A DNA stretch of 64,000 nt from Propionimicrobium lymphophilum DSM 4903 (lineage in GTDB: Bacteria; Actinomycetota; Actinomycetes; Propionibacteriales; Propionibacteriaceae): NCBI RefSeq assembly GCF_000423485.1, contig NZ_AUIB01000004.1, positions 83,492-147,491 on the forward strand, in the 5' to 3' direction. The notes under the pieces are model-generated. The model saw only the letters and a list, made by a program, of their open reading frames with translations. It did no database searches and had not been told where the DNA came from. Shown piece by piece: positions 52,624 to 62,385 of this stretch (position 1 is the first letter of the stretch; the number at the start of each line of letters is the position of its first letter). A program made the translations under genes and the position numbers.

Positions 52624-53235
52624 TTATGCGGAAGCTAGGGCCGAGACGAGCATCGTGGCGGACGCCGAGCCCGGGTCGATAGTTCCTGCGGAACGCTCGC
52701 CCAGGTACGACGCGCGACCCTTGTGCGCAACCATCGGCTCGGTGGCGTCGCGGCCGGCTTGCGCGGCCTCCTTTGCCTTCTTCAGCGCAGAATCTAGGTC
52801 GCTTCCGGCATCTAGCGCGTCGGCCGCGGGGAACAAGGCGTCGAGCATGGTCTTGTCGCCCGCCTGCGCCTTACCTCTGGCCACCACGCCCTCGACGCCG
52901 GCACGGAATGCCTTAGCGAAACCTGCCAGGTCGAGTTCTTCGGCGTCGCCCCCGGCCGCACCGAAACGCAGGAAAAACGTTCCGTAAAGCGGTCCGGAAG
53001 CGCCACCCACGCTAGAGACCAGACCCATCCCAACCGTTTTGCCGAATTCCGCGTAGGTCTTCGGCTCGGCGGCCTCCAGTTTCTCGAGCGCTGCCTTAGT
53101 GCCCCTCGCCATGTTGGAGCCATGATCGCCGTCACCGATCTTTGCGTCCAGATCGGTCAAGTATTCGCGATTCTTTCCGATCTCCTCGGCGAAGGCCTTG
53201 AAAGCAGATACTAGATTTTCAACGCTAAATGCCAT
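52624..53235 (-). CDS. dhaL: Dihydroxyacetone kinase ADP-binding subunit DhaL
   Basis: Holds ADP/ATP as a bound cofactor and passes phosphate from DhaM to dihydroxyacetone on DhaK. The Mg-ADP binding motif DAKIGDGDHGSNMARG is complete (Asp ligands), followed by GGASGPLYGTFF, and the DAGSDLDSALKKAKEAAQAG segment near the C-terminus. Length 203 residues. It lies 10 nt from both dhaK and dhaM. Confidence 0.96.
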   Translation of the reverse strand: MAFSVENLVSAFKAFAEEIGKNREYLTDLDAKIGDGDHGSNMARGTKAALEKLEAAEPKTYAEFGKTVGMGLVSSVGGASGPLYGTFFLRFGAAGGDAEELDLAGFAKAFRAGVEGVVARGKAQAGDKTMLDALFPAADALDAGSDLDSALKKAKEAAQAGRDATEPMVAHKGRASYLGERSAGTIDPGSASATMLVSALASA

Positions 53236-53245
53236 CAGATTCTCC

Positions 53246-54232
53246 TTAACGAACCAGCCCCGGGGTTCTCACCGGTGCGTCCCAGTAGGCCAGCATGTCC
53301 TCGTCGGCCCTTAGCAAAGTCAGCGAGCAGCCGGCCATGTCCAGTGACGTGATGTAGTCGCCAACCAGGCTGCGCTCGATCTTCACGCTGCGGGCCTCGA
53401 GCGCCTGCTCCATCTCGCCGTAGAGCAAGTAAAGCTCCATCTGCGGGGTGGCGCCCATGCCGTTAACCATCGCTATGACCGGGCCAGAAGTGAAATCGAG
53501 ATCGTCGCAGATCGCGTCGACGACGGTCTTAGAGATCTCCTTGGCCGACGCCATCTTGACGCGCTCTCGGCCGGGCTCGCCGTGAATGCCCACGCCCATT
53601 TCGATCTCGTCCTCTGGCAGATCGAACATCGGGTGTCCGACGCTCGGCACGGTGCAGCTGGTCAGCGCGACACCGAACGAACGGCCGTTGGCGACGACGT
53701 CCTCGGCCAGCTTCTTAAGCTCCTCCAGTGACTTGCCCTCCTCAGCGGCGGCGCCCACGATCTTCTCCACCAGCACCGTTAGGCCGACGCCTCGGCGTCC
53801 TGCCGTGAACGACGAATCCTCAACCGCCACGTCATCGTTGATGACGACGGACTCCACATTGATGTCCTCCATCGCGGCCAACTCGCCGGCCATCTCGAAG
53901 TTCATGACGTCGCCGGTGTAGTTCTTGATGAGCAGCAGCACGCCCTCGCCGGAATCGACGTTCTTGATTGCCTCGGCAACCTGGTCGGGAGTGGGGGAGG
54001 TGAAAACTTCGCCGCAGACCGCAGCGTCCAACATGCCCTTGCCGACGAACCCCCCGTGCAGCGGCTCGTGGCCGGAACCGCCGCCTGAGACGATGGCAAC
54101 CTTGCCCTGCTTCTTCTCAGCTCGGTAAACGATGTGGTGTTCCAGGTCTATCTTCAGCTCGGGATGAGCCAGGGCCATCCCCTTCAGAGATTCAGTGACC
54201 ACGGCGTCCGGATCGTTGATAAATTTCTTCAT
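53246..54232 (-). CDS. dhaK: Dihydroxyacetone kinase substrate-binding subunit DhaK
   Basis: Binds dihydroxyacetone covalently as a hemiaminal to a His. The site is H217 in [13 protein letters not shown], and the glycine-rich [18 protein letters not shown] loop is intact. Length 328 residues. It is the first gene of the - strand dhaK-dhaL-dhaM operon. No transcription regulator gene (dhaR/dhaS/dhaQ) is adjacent. Confidence 0.97.
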   Translation of the reverse strand: MKKFINDPDAVVTESLKGMALAHPELKIDLEHHIVYRAEKKQGKVAIVSGGGSGHEPLHGGFVGKGMLDAAVCGEVFTSPTPDQVAEAIKNVDSGEGVLLLIKNYTGDVMNFEMAGELAAMEDINVESVVINDDVAVEDSSFTAGRRGVGLTVLVEKIVGAAAEEGKSLEELKKLAEDVVANGRSFGVALTSCTVPSVGHPMFDLPEDEIEMGVGIHGEPGRERVKMASAKEISKTVVDAICDDLDFTSGPVIAMVNGMGATPQMELYLLYGEMEQALEARSVKIERSLVGDYITSLDMAGCSLTLLRADEDMLAYWDAPVRTPGLVR

Positions 54233-54372
54233 TTTTCAACCCCTAACTCGGGCAACACTGCCCATGATTGATCGTATGACCTACGGTATCGGCAAACTCC
54301 GACAAAAATGGCCGATTAGGAGCCAAATACGACCGTGGTCTTGGAACTTTTTTTACAATTTTGCGCGGGCAC

Positions 54373-54414
54373 AAAAACCGCCCCCGAACTTGCAAAAAAA
54401 CAGCTCGGAGGCGG
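54373..54414 (-). terminator. Intrinsic terminator of the methyltransferase operon
   Basis: CCGCCCCCGA at 54378-54387 pairs with TCGGAGGCGG at 54405-54414 (10 bp, one G-U). On the - strand it is followed at once by five T (A run 54373-54377). It ends the riboswitch 2 operon. Confidence 0.85.
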
Positions 54415-54466
54415 CCTTGTCTAGCCACGATTGGCGAGGCGTGAAAACTGCAGCGGGCAGCAAAAA

Positions 54467-55222
54467 TTAGGCGCTGATGCGGCCAAAGATGATGCGGTCG
54501 TCAAACCACTGGTAGATCTGTGCGGTCTCCACAAAGCCAGCGGCTTGAAGCGCGCTTAGATGGAAATCCACATTAACCTTGATTGACGGCCTATCGTCGG
54601 CCCAGCGCTCGTGCCACAGCTTTGCCTCTTCTTGCCAGCCAGGCATTTCTAGGGCAGTCTTCCACCAGGCATCCCAGGTTAGTGCGCCTTCTGCAAGGAA
54701 TTCGTTTTGGAAACTATTGCGGATGTCTTCTGCAGTTTTGCGCAGATAAGGCTGAGTGAAGGCATCGTAAAACAGATGGTCGCCGTTCATGAATGCTGCA
54801 CCCGGGTTCATCATCCTCCCAAGGCGCAGATAGAGGGCTGCTAGCTGATCGGGATTCAGCCAGTGCAGTGCCGTAGCGCTGATCACGCCGTCAAAATCCG
54901 TGCCCACCGAGTCAGGCAGATTCGGGGAAGCAATATCTTCGTCGATGAACTGCATCTTGTCGAACTTATTGGTTTCGCGGCCCAACCGCAGCAGCACTGG
55001 GTCTCGGTCTACCGCGACGACACTCGAATCTGGAATCGCCTGCATGACAGCAGTGCCCAGGCTGCCTGGCCCGCAAGCCAAGTCCAGCACCTTGATAGGT
55101 GCGCCCTTTTCAGCACGAACGTTGCGCAGCACATCGATCATGGTGCGGGTGCGCAGGTCACGGAATTCGATGAATGCTTTCTGCTGGTCGTGCCAGGCTG
55201 CTAGTAGTTCTTCGGGGCTCAC
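54467..55222 (-). CDS. SAM-dependent methyltransferase (class I)
   Basis: Soluble class I methyltransferase. Motif I is VLDLACGPGSLGTAV (residues about 38-52), motif II VVAVDRDPVLLRLGR, and the post-I region GVISATALHWLN. The general look is of trans-aconitate or methylase-type small-molecule enzymes; substrate unknown. Length 251 residues. Its ATG lies 13 nt after the ABC ATPase gene in the riboswitch-led operon, so it may act on or with cobalamin-related metabolism, though that is only inference from context. Confidence 0.85.
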   Translation of the reverse strand: MSPEELLAAWHDQQKAFIEFRDLRTRTMIDVLRNVRAEKGAPIKVLDLACGPGSLGTAVMQAIPDSSVVAVDRDPVLLRLGRETNKFDKMQFIDEDIASPNLPDSVGTDFDGVISATALHWLNPDQLAALYLRLGRMMNPGAAFMNGDHLFYDAFTQPYLRKTAEDIRNSFQNEFLAEGALTWDAWWKTALEMPGWQEEAKLWHERWADDRPSIKVNVDFHLSALQAAGFVETAQIYQWFDDRIIFGRISA

Positions 55223-55235
55223 TTAATTTTGCCTT

Positions 55236-55991
55236 TTATTTTCGAGAAAAAATGAGGTGCGGTAGGCCATCGTGCGTTATTACGTCGACATCGATGCTGT
55301 AGACGGGTGTGATTATTTCTTTAGTCAAGACTTGACGTGGGGGTCCGCTTGCCACGATCTTCCCATCGCACAGCATCAAAATCTCGTCACAGCACTGCGC
55401 GGCCAGATTCAGGTCGTGCAACACGATGATCGTCGTGCAGTCCAGCGATTTCACTAGGTCGAGTAGCTCGAACTGGTAGTGCAAATCCAGGTGGTTGGTT
55501 GGCTCGTCTAAGAGAAGATAGTCGGATTTCTGAGCGATTGCTCGCGCAATGGCGACGCGTTGGCGCTCGCCTCCAGAAAGTTGAGTCACCATTCGCTGAC
55601 TCAACTCGGTGATCGAAACCCTAGAAAGCGCCCTGGCCACGATTTCTTGATCGGAGTTATTGCCGTAGCTCGGCAGCGACGAGCCAGCCAGTCGGCCAAG
55701 CATTACGTAGTCGTAAACCGAAAGCGCGAGCGTATCCTCGCGCTCTTGGGCCACCACCGAAATTTTTTCGGCGATCTGGCGACGCTTCATTTTCGCGATG
55801 TCGTCGCCGTCCACCTCGACGCGACCACCGGCAAGTTCCAGCGCACGAAACAGCGAAAACAACATGCTGGACTTGCCCGAGCCGTTTGGCCCGACAATGC
55901 CGAGCACCTTGCCTGCCGAGGCGCTCAGGTTGACGCCATCAACGACCACCCGATCGCCCCGACAGACACGGATATCAGTTGCTTTAAGCAT
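55236..55991 (-). CDS. btuD: ABC transporter ATPase of second cobalamin-type system
   Basis: Cytoplasmic ATPase, paralogue of the protein at 41859-42617 (same GPNGSGKSS/VNGCGKST, LSGGERQRVAIARAI, LLLDEPTNHLD, VLHDLNLAAQCC order). Length 251 residues. The ATG immediately follows the stop of the binding-protein gene (one gap base or less), so the genes are coupled. The bound substrate is inferred from the riboswitch upstream of this operon. Confidence 0.9.
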   Translation of the reverse strand: MLKATDIRVCRGDRVVVDGVNLSASAGKVLGIVGPNGSGKSSMLFSLFRALELAGGRVEVDGDDIAKMKRRQIAEKISVVAQEREDTLALSVYDYVMLGRLAGSSLPSYGNNSDQEIVARALSRVSITELSQRMVTQLSGGERQRVAIARAIAQKSDYLLLDEPTNHLDLHYQFELLDLVKSLDCTTIIVLHDLNLAAQCCDEILMLCDGKIVASGPPRQVLTKEIITPVYSIDVDVITHDGLPHLIFSRK

Positions 55992-56975
55992 TTATTTTTG
56001 CAGCCTGTTGGCCAGTTCGACGGCGCCGTCAACCGAAAGGGTGGATGGTGGATCGGTCAGAGCGAATGGCAGGAACACTACCTGACCTTCTTGACTTGCT
56101 TTCAGGTCTTCTGAACCCGGGAAACTGGCGAACGTGTTTAACGCTTCATTTTCGTCGGGATTCAGTGACAAGACGACAATGTAATCAGGATTTTTGGCAA
56201 GTAGATCCTCCATTGAAATTGGGAATACCCTCTTCGGGCCATCGGCGTAAGCGTTTTCGATGCCATTAGCTTCGAAGATCGGCTGCACCATCGAAGATGA
56301 ATTGAAAGCCGATAACTTATCTGACCCTGGCGTAACGAAGACAGCGACGGCCTTAGCCCCTTTAACTTCCGAGGAAGGTTTGATTTTTTGGATCTGGGCT
56401 TCAGAATTTTTCTTAACTTCCTCAGCCTTTTTCTCTACTTGGAATATCTTTCCCATCTTTTCGATTTCGTTATCTACAAGGCCAAAATCTGCGTGATCTA
56501 GCTTGTAATTGGGGCAGTAGGAATCTGGTGAATAGAGCGGGACACCTGCTTCTGCCAAGGCCTTTCTGTCGACAGCTTTGTCGTAGCCAATAACCAGATC
56601 GACGTTCATGTCCAGGACAGTTTCAGTTGCTACCGTAGAACCACCGGCACCGGTTTTTCCGGACTCAGCTGATTCGATCTTATCCAGCTTTTTCTTAAGC
56701 TCTGGGCGAACGTTTTTAATGCGGTCATCACCAGCGCGGAAAACTACTTTATCTAGCACGCCTAGCTCATCGAGGATCGATGAGTTGACGTCTGAGATCA
56801 TTAACACGCGCTCGGGAGCCTTGTCTAAGGTCAGGGTTTCGTCGCAGCTTTTAACCTGGATTTTTTCGGGTGCCGACGAACTTTCTGCAGCTTTCTTGTC
56901 TGCGGCTGACTGTCCGCAAGAAGCTAGCGGGACGGCTAAGGCCAATGCGGCCAGTGCACAAACGAACTTCTTCAT
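55992..56975 (-). CDS. btuF: Substrate-binding lipoprotein of second cobalamin-type system
   Basis: Extracellular lipid-anchored binding protein, lipobox PLASC at Cys20. Paralogue of the protein at 40864-41859: both share the pattern APERVLMISDVNSSILDELG / APERILLLSETDFSILYDLG, VPLYSPDSYCPN and LTDPPSTLSVDGAVELA. Length 327 residues. The permease gene ends 32 nt upstream, with GAGTAAACGAATG at the start. Confidence 0.88.
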   Translation of the reverse strand: MKKFVCALAALALAVPLASCGQSAADKKAAESSSAPEKIQVKSCDETLTLDKAPERVLMISDVNSSILDELGVLDKVVFRAGDDRIKNVRPELKKKLDKIESAESGKTGAGGSTVATETVLDMNVDLVIGYDKAVDRKALAEAGVPLYSPDSYCPNYKLDHADFGLVDNEIEKMGKIFQVEKKAEEVKKNSEAQIQKIKPSSEVKGAKAVAVFVTPGSDKLSAFNSSSMVQPIFEANGIENAYADGPKRVFPISMEDLLAKNPDYIVVLSLNPDENEALNTFASFPGSEDLKASQEGQVVFLPFALTDPPSTLSVDGAVELANRLQK

Positions 56976-57007
56976 TCGTTTACTCCTTTTCTTTTTGTTG
57001 TCGCTGG

Positions 57008-58060
57008 TTACTTCATTCGCCTAACCAGCAAGACGATGAATGGCACGCCAACCATGCCGGTGATTACCCCGATCGGCATTTCAATCGGGGCGAAAGCTAT
57101 GCGCGCGAACGTGTCGGCGATAACCAAGAAGAATGCTCCCGCAAGGGCGCAGCCAAGCGTCAAAACTCTGTGCGAAGAGCCGACGATCGAGCGCATCACG
57201 TGCGGAATAATTAGGCCGACGAAACCTATCGCGCCCGATGACGCCACAGCGATGCCGATTACCGCAGAGACGGGAATCAGGATCGCCAGCCTCGCCTTGG
57301 TTGGCTCGATGCCAACCGATTGGGCCGTGCGATCTCCGCTGGACAGGGCATCGAGAACTGGGCCGAAAAGCGCCACGACAACTGAGAAAATGAGGGCCGT
57401 AACAATCAGTGGAACCGCCTGCGACCAGTTAGCGCGGGCAAGCGAGCCAAGCATCCAGAACATGACGGCTTGAGTTGCCTCCGGCGTGCCCGAAGAGAAG
57501 ATGATGAAGTTGGTTAGAGCCTGGAAACCGAAGTTGGCCGCTAGGCCGGCGAGAATCAATCGCAGAGACGATCCGGAATTTCCCGTCACCAGAAGCAGAA
57601 ACAGCGTTGCCGCCAGCGCGCCCGCGAATGCGGCCAAGCCAACCGACCAAGAAGCGATAGACCCGAACAGAATTATCATTGCAGCAGCGCCCGTCGAGGC
57701 ACCCGAGCTGACGCCTAACACGTACGGTTCGGCCAGGGGGTTGCGCACCACAGCCTGCATCACGGCACCTGCAATGCCCAGGATCGCACCAATAGCCAAG
57801 CCCGAGATGATTCTAGGTAGACGGGTCTTCCAGACGATTGCATCCACGTTCTGGCTCCACGTGATGTCGACGTCCAGACCTGGGATGTGACTTTTGATGA
57901 CGCCGATGACGTCGCCGACGGACACGGCGGCCGGGCCAATAGCGATCGTAACCAATGGCAAAACGAGGACTGCAGCCAACAAAGCGAAGAGAATCAGCCG
58001 TTGGCGGCGCCTCGTCTTGCCGTAAATCTCGAGTGTCTTTGCGGTGGCCGCATCGCTCAC
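57008..58060 (-). CDS. btuC: FecCD-family permease of second cobalamin-type system
   Basis: Membrane permease, 350 residues, about ten helices, with a basic cytoplasmic start. Same signatures as the paralogue at 39786-40850: TRLPRIISGLAIGAILGIAG, NPLAEPYVLGVSSGAST and GAIGFVGLIIPHVMRSIVG. The start is GTG 58060, preceded by AAAGAAG. First gene of the operon, whose message starts with a cobalamin riboswitch about 50-150 nt upstream. Confidence 0.9.
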   Translation of the reverse strand: MSDAATAKTLEIYGKTRRRQRLILFALLAAVLVLPLVTIAIGPAAVSVGDVIGVIKSHIPGLDVDITWSQNVDAIVWKTRLPRIISGLAIGAILGIAGAVMQAVVRNPLAEPYVLGVSSGASTGAAAMIILFGSIASWSVGLAAFAGALAATLFLLLVTGNSGSSLRLILAGLAANFGFQALTNFIIFSSGTPEATQAVMFWMLGSLARANWSQAVPLIVTALIFSVVVALFGPVLDALSSGDRTAQSVGIEPTKARLAILIPVSAVIGIAVASSGAIGFVGLIIPHVMRSIVGSSHRVLTLGCALAGAFFLVIADTFARIAFAPIEMPIGVITGMVGVPFIVLLVRRMK

Positions 58061-58104
58061 GAATCTTCTTTCTGCTCAAGCCGTCTTGCGCGGCGTACAA
58101 AAAT

Positions 58105-58200
58105 ATTCGACAGCCCAGGTTTTCGGACTCGTTCGCTAAGCGACTTCACCGTTGCGCGACAGTTCTGGATACAAACCAGAATTCCCCTGTGGCTAACTAG
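58105..58200 (-). promoter_or_regulatory. Cobalamin riboswitch 2
   Basis: On the - strand the core reads AGCCACAGGGGAATTCTGG, then CCAGAACTGTCGCGCAACGG, then GAGTCCGA and CCTGGGCTGTCG, the cobalamin aptamer pattern. AGCCACAGG at the 5' side pairs with CCTGGGCT at the 3' side, and TTCTGG with CCAGAA form an inner stem. It precedes the permease gene by about 50 nt and lies 15 kb from riboswitch 1. Confidence 0.92.
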
Positions 58201-58251
58201 ATAGAACCTATCAGCAATATGTGAAAATGGATATCCGTATTAAAAATTGCA

Positions 58252-58284
58252 AAGAAAAGCCCGCAGGCATTAGGCGTCTGCGGG
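58252..58284 (-). terminator. Terminator of argG
   Basis: CCCGCAG at 58260-58266 pairs with CTGCGGG at 58278-58284. On the - strand the stem is followed by CTTTTCTTT. It lies 22 nt past the argG stop. Confidence 0.8.
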
Positions 58285-58305
58285 ATTTTCTTAGTTTATG
58301 TGCCG

Positions 58306-60049
<1,744 letters not shown>

Positions 60050-61030
60050 TTATCGAGGCTGGTCGACTGCCAGAACGATCTTGCCCATCAACCGGCCAGA
60101 GTCGAGCATCTCGTGAGCCTCAGCCGCATTTTCCATCGGGAAAACGGTGATATCAGGCAACGAGAGAGTCTCATCCTCGTAAAGCGGCCAAATCTTTTCG
60201 CGAACAGCCTGGGCGATTTCCGACTTCTGCTCAGTCGGACGGAACCGCAAGCTCGTCGCCGTGATGGTGCCGCGCTTGTTGAGCAGCTTGCCGATGTTCA
60301 GCTCACCCTTGACGCCCTTCTGCATGCCGATGATTACCATGCGCCCATCCTGAGCCAGGCAATCGACATTCGGCTGCAGATATTTAGCGCCAATGATGTC
60401 CAGGATCACGTCCACGCCCTTGCCGTCGGTCGCGTTCTTGACGCGCTCGGGCCAGTCCGTGTTGTAGTCGATGACGACGTCTGCGCCCAACTCGCGGCAG
60501 TAGTCCAGCTTCGGTTCGGACGCTGTCGTGATGACGCGCACGCCCATGTACTTTGCGTACTGGATTGCGAACGCGCCGATGCCGCCTGCGCCGCCGTGCA
60601 CCAGGAACGTCTCACCTTTGCGCAGGTGGACGCGCTCCAAGTTGCTCAGCACAGTGGCGGCAACCTCGATCAGGGCCGCAGACTCGACAAGCTCGACGTT
60701 GTCCGGCGGTGGAATCAGCTGGCCGGCCGGCGCAACGAAATATTCCGCGTAGGCGCCGCCCGAAAGCAGCGCGACAACAGGGTTACCCGGCGCAAAATTG
60801 TCGACGCCCTCACCGACGGACTCAACGACGCCGGAAGCCTCCAAACCCAGCACGTTCGTGACGCCCTTCGGCGGAGGATAGTAACCGCGGCGCTGCAGTG
60901 AATCGGCACGGTTGATGCCTGCAGCCACTGTCTTAACTAGCACCTCACCAGGGCCTGGTTTGGGGGTGGCCACCTCCGTCCACTGCAGAGTTTCAGGTCC
61001 ACCCTCTTGGGTCTGTGTAATTGCATGCAT
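60050..61030 (-). CDS. NAD(P)H:quinone oxidoreductase (PIG3/QOR-like, zinc-free MDR)
   Basis: Cytoplasmic medium-chain dehydrogenase/reductase that reduces quinones or related enones. The catalytic domain begins MHAITQTQEGGPETLQW and has NRADSLQRRGYYPPPKG, the PIG3 pattern. The nucleotide-binding motif is GGAGGIGAFAIQYAKYMG. Zinc-ligand residues of alcohol dehydrogenases are absent. ATG 61030 is used; longer frames upstream run through the tRNA-Ser gene and are not credible. Length 326 residues. Confidence 0.93.
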   Translation of the reverse strand: MHAITQTQEGGPETLQWTEVATPKPGPGEVLVKTVAAGINRADSLQRRGYYPPPKGVTNVLGLEASGVVESVGEGVDNFAPGNPVVALLSGGAYAEYFVAPAGQLIPPPDNVELVESAALIEVAATVLSNLERVHLRKGETFLVHGGAGGIGAFAIQYAKYMGVRVITTASEPKLDYCRELGADVVIDYNTDWPERVKNATDGKGVDVILDIIGAKYLQPNVDCLAQDGRMVIIGMQKGVKGELNIGKLLNKRGTITATSLRFRPTEQKSEIAQAVREKIWPLYEDETLSLPDITVFPMENAAEAHEMLDSGRLMGKIVLAVDQPR

Positions 61031-61103
61031 ACATCTAGCGTGCCATCCCTTGGAAACTTTGCGTGCGCTAACATAAGATTTACTCGCAACAATCTGTTGT
61101 GCT

Positions 61104-61186
61104 GGCGAGGTCGCATAGTGGACTAGTGCAGCCGCCTTGAAAGCGGCCGAGCGAAAGCTCCGTGGGTTCGAATCCCACCCTCGCCG
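61104..61186 (+). tRNA. tRNA-Ser (anticodon UGA)
   Basis: GGCGAGG at 61104 pairs with CCTCGCC at 61179-61185, discriminator G. The anticodon stem GCCGC/GCGGC encloses CTTGAAA with anticodon TGA. A long variable arm (CGAGCGAAAGCTC) and the T arm GTGGGTTCGAATCCCAC complete the class II tRNA-Ser fold. CCA is not encoded. Confidence 0.97.
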
Positions 61187-61217
61187 CGATTCATTCTCAG
61201 GCGGACTAGGAGCATTA

Positions 61218-61640
61218 ATGCCCGAAAAATCCACGAAATACGTGTTCGCCCAGCGGCTACCGATCTGGACGTACGCTCTTGCTGGCCTGCTCACCGTGGG
61301 TGGCATGTTGGCTCTGGTCCTTGGCGACTCCGCAGTGTGGACGGTGCTCGGCATCGTCGGAATTGCCCTCGCCGTTCTCCTGTTGTTTATCCTGATTCTC
61401 ATCGCCCGCAAGATCCGCCTCGAGGTGACGCTCGACGAACGCGGGTTCGTTGTCAATAACAGCGGCGATATTCGTAAAGGCGGTTGGGACGAGGTGACGA
61501 GCGTCTCGTCCACCCCAGATTTCAGCCGAATCGTGATTCGTTGCGGCGCCATCAAGCGCACCTACATCTCCGCTCCTCGCGGCGAATGGAAGACCCTCAT
61601 GACGGAGCTAGTCGAAGACCTCCGCGGCAGGCTCAATTAG
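61218..61640 (+). CDS. Small membrane protein with two N-terminal helices and a PH-like C-terminal domain
   Basis: Not recognised with certainty. Two hydrophobic helices (residues about 15-35 and 45-65) are followed by a beta-rich domain (VTLDERGFVVNNSGDIRKGGWDEVTSVSS) that resembles bacterial PH-like domains. ATG 61218 follows TAGGAGC; longer frames upstream overlap the tRNA. Length 140 residues. It is independent of the tRNA and convergent with the LytR_C gene. Confidence 0.75.
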   Translation: MPEKSTKYVFAQRLPIWTYALAGLLTVGGMLALVLGDSAVWTVLGIVGIALAVLLLFILILIARKIRLEVTLDERGFVVNNSGDIRKGGWDEVTSVSSTPDFSRIVIRCGAIKRTYISAPRGEWKTLMTELVEDLRGRLN

Positions 61641-61670
61641 CAGTTAGGTCTGGCGTTTTGCGCGGAATGC

Positions 61671-62258
61671 CTATCCGATCAGGTAAACAGCAATGTCGGT
61701 GTCCCCGATTAGGTAGTTGCCACCTTCGGCGTCCACAACAGCGTCGATTCCAGCAACTCGGGCGGCCTTTTTGGCTGCTTCCTCGAATTCTTTAGTGCGG
61801 TAAACCACCGTCGAGGTTTCCAGCCCTTCCGCGGTTGAATTGTTGGCGATCGGATTGACGAAACCTGCCCGCTGGAGCTTTTCCGCGGTCTCTTTTGCCC
61901 ATCCGTGACGGCTAGAAGCGTTCAAAACCCAAACTCGAATGTTCGATTTATCGAGAGAGCTATCGGCTGCTTCTTCAGGCGTCGCCGTGGCGGATTGGCT
62001 TGGCTTAGCGATTGTTGACGGGTTAGCGCTCGGCGTAGCAACAGTTTCGGACGGCGTCGGGGTCGGCGCGCTGGAAGGTGTTGTGTCAGGGCCTTTCGTG
62101 TAGCTAACCCAACCCCAGGCAAGTAGCGCGCCCAGCAGCGCGGAGATGAGAACTGCAAGCATCGTATGCCAGCGTTTGTGAGGACGTCGTTGCGTGCGAA
62201 CCAGCTGGATTTTTTCCATCTGGCTGGATTCTTCGGGTAGATATCCTCGTTTGCTCAT
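61671..62258 (-). CDS. LytR_C-domain membrane protein
   Basis: A 195-residue single-pass membrane protein: basic cytoplasmic N-terminus (about 35 residues), helix at about 33-55 (MLAVLISALLGALLAWGWV), a Pro/Ser/Thr/Ala linker, then a LytR C-terminal domain (VWVLNASSRHGWAKETAEKL and GFVNPIANNSTAEGL). In many actinobacteria this domain is fused to the C-terminus of an LCP protein. Here it is encoded separately and divergently from the LCP gene next to it, so it may bind the wall near it. Confidence 0.85.
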   Translation of the reverse strand: MSKRGYLPEESSQMEKIQLVRTQRRPHKRWHTMLAVLISALLGALLAWGWVSYTKGPDTTPSSAPTPTPSETVATPSANPSTIAKPSQSATATPEEAADSSLDKSNIRVWVLNASSRHGWAKETAEKLQRAGFVNPIANNSTAEGLETSTVVYRTKEFEEAAKKAARVAGIDAVVDAEGGNYLIGDTDIAVYLIG

Positions 62259-62385
62259 GCGCTAACAGTAGCCGCCCGTGCCAATACTTATTGCACCAGC
62301 CACGCCATTGCGCACCCATTTCGAGGTGAGTGAATGGTTGACGTTACATTTACATATTGTTGAATTACTATATAAAGTTTCACCC

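Noticed and set aside
60050-61561. A 503-codon version of the quinone oxidoreductase
   Set aside because: The extra N-terminal part reads antisense through the tRNA-Ser gene and the 61218 gene; homologues start at the MHAITQ Met.
62278-62385. Upstream extension of the LCP protein (to 62278)
   Set aside because: It would place unrelated residues ahead of the membrane helix and overlap the probable promoter region; TATAAA lies within it.
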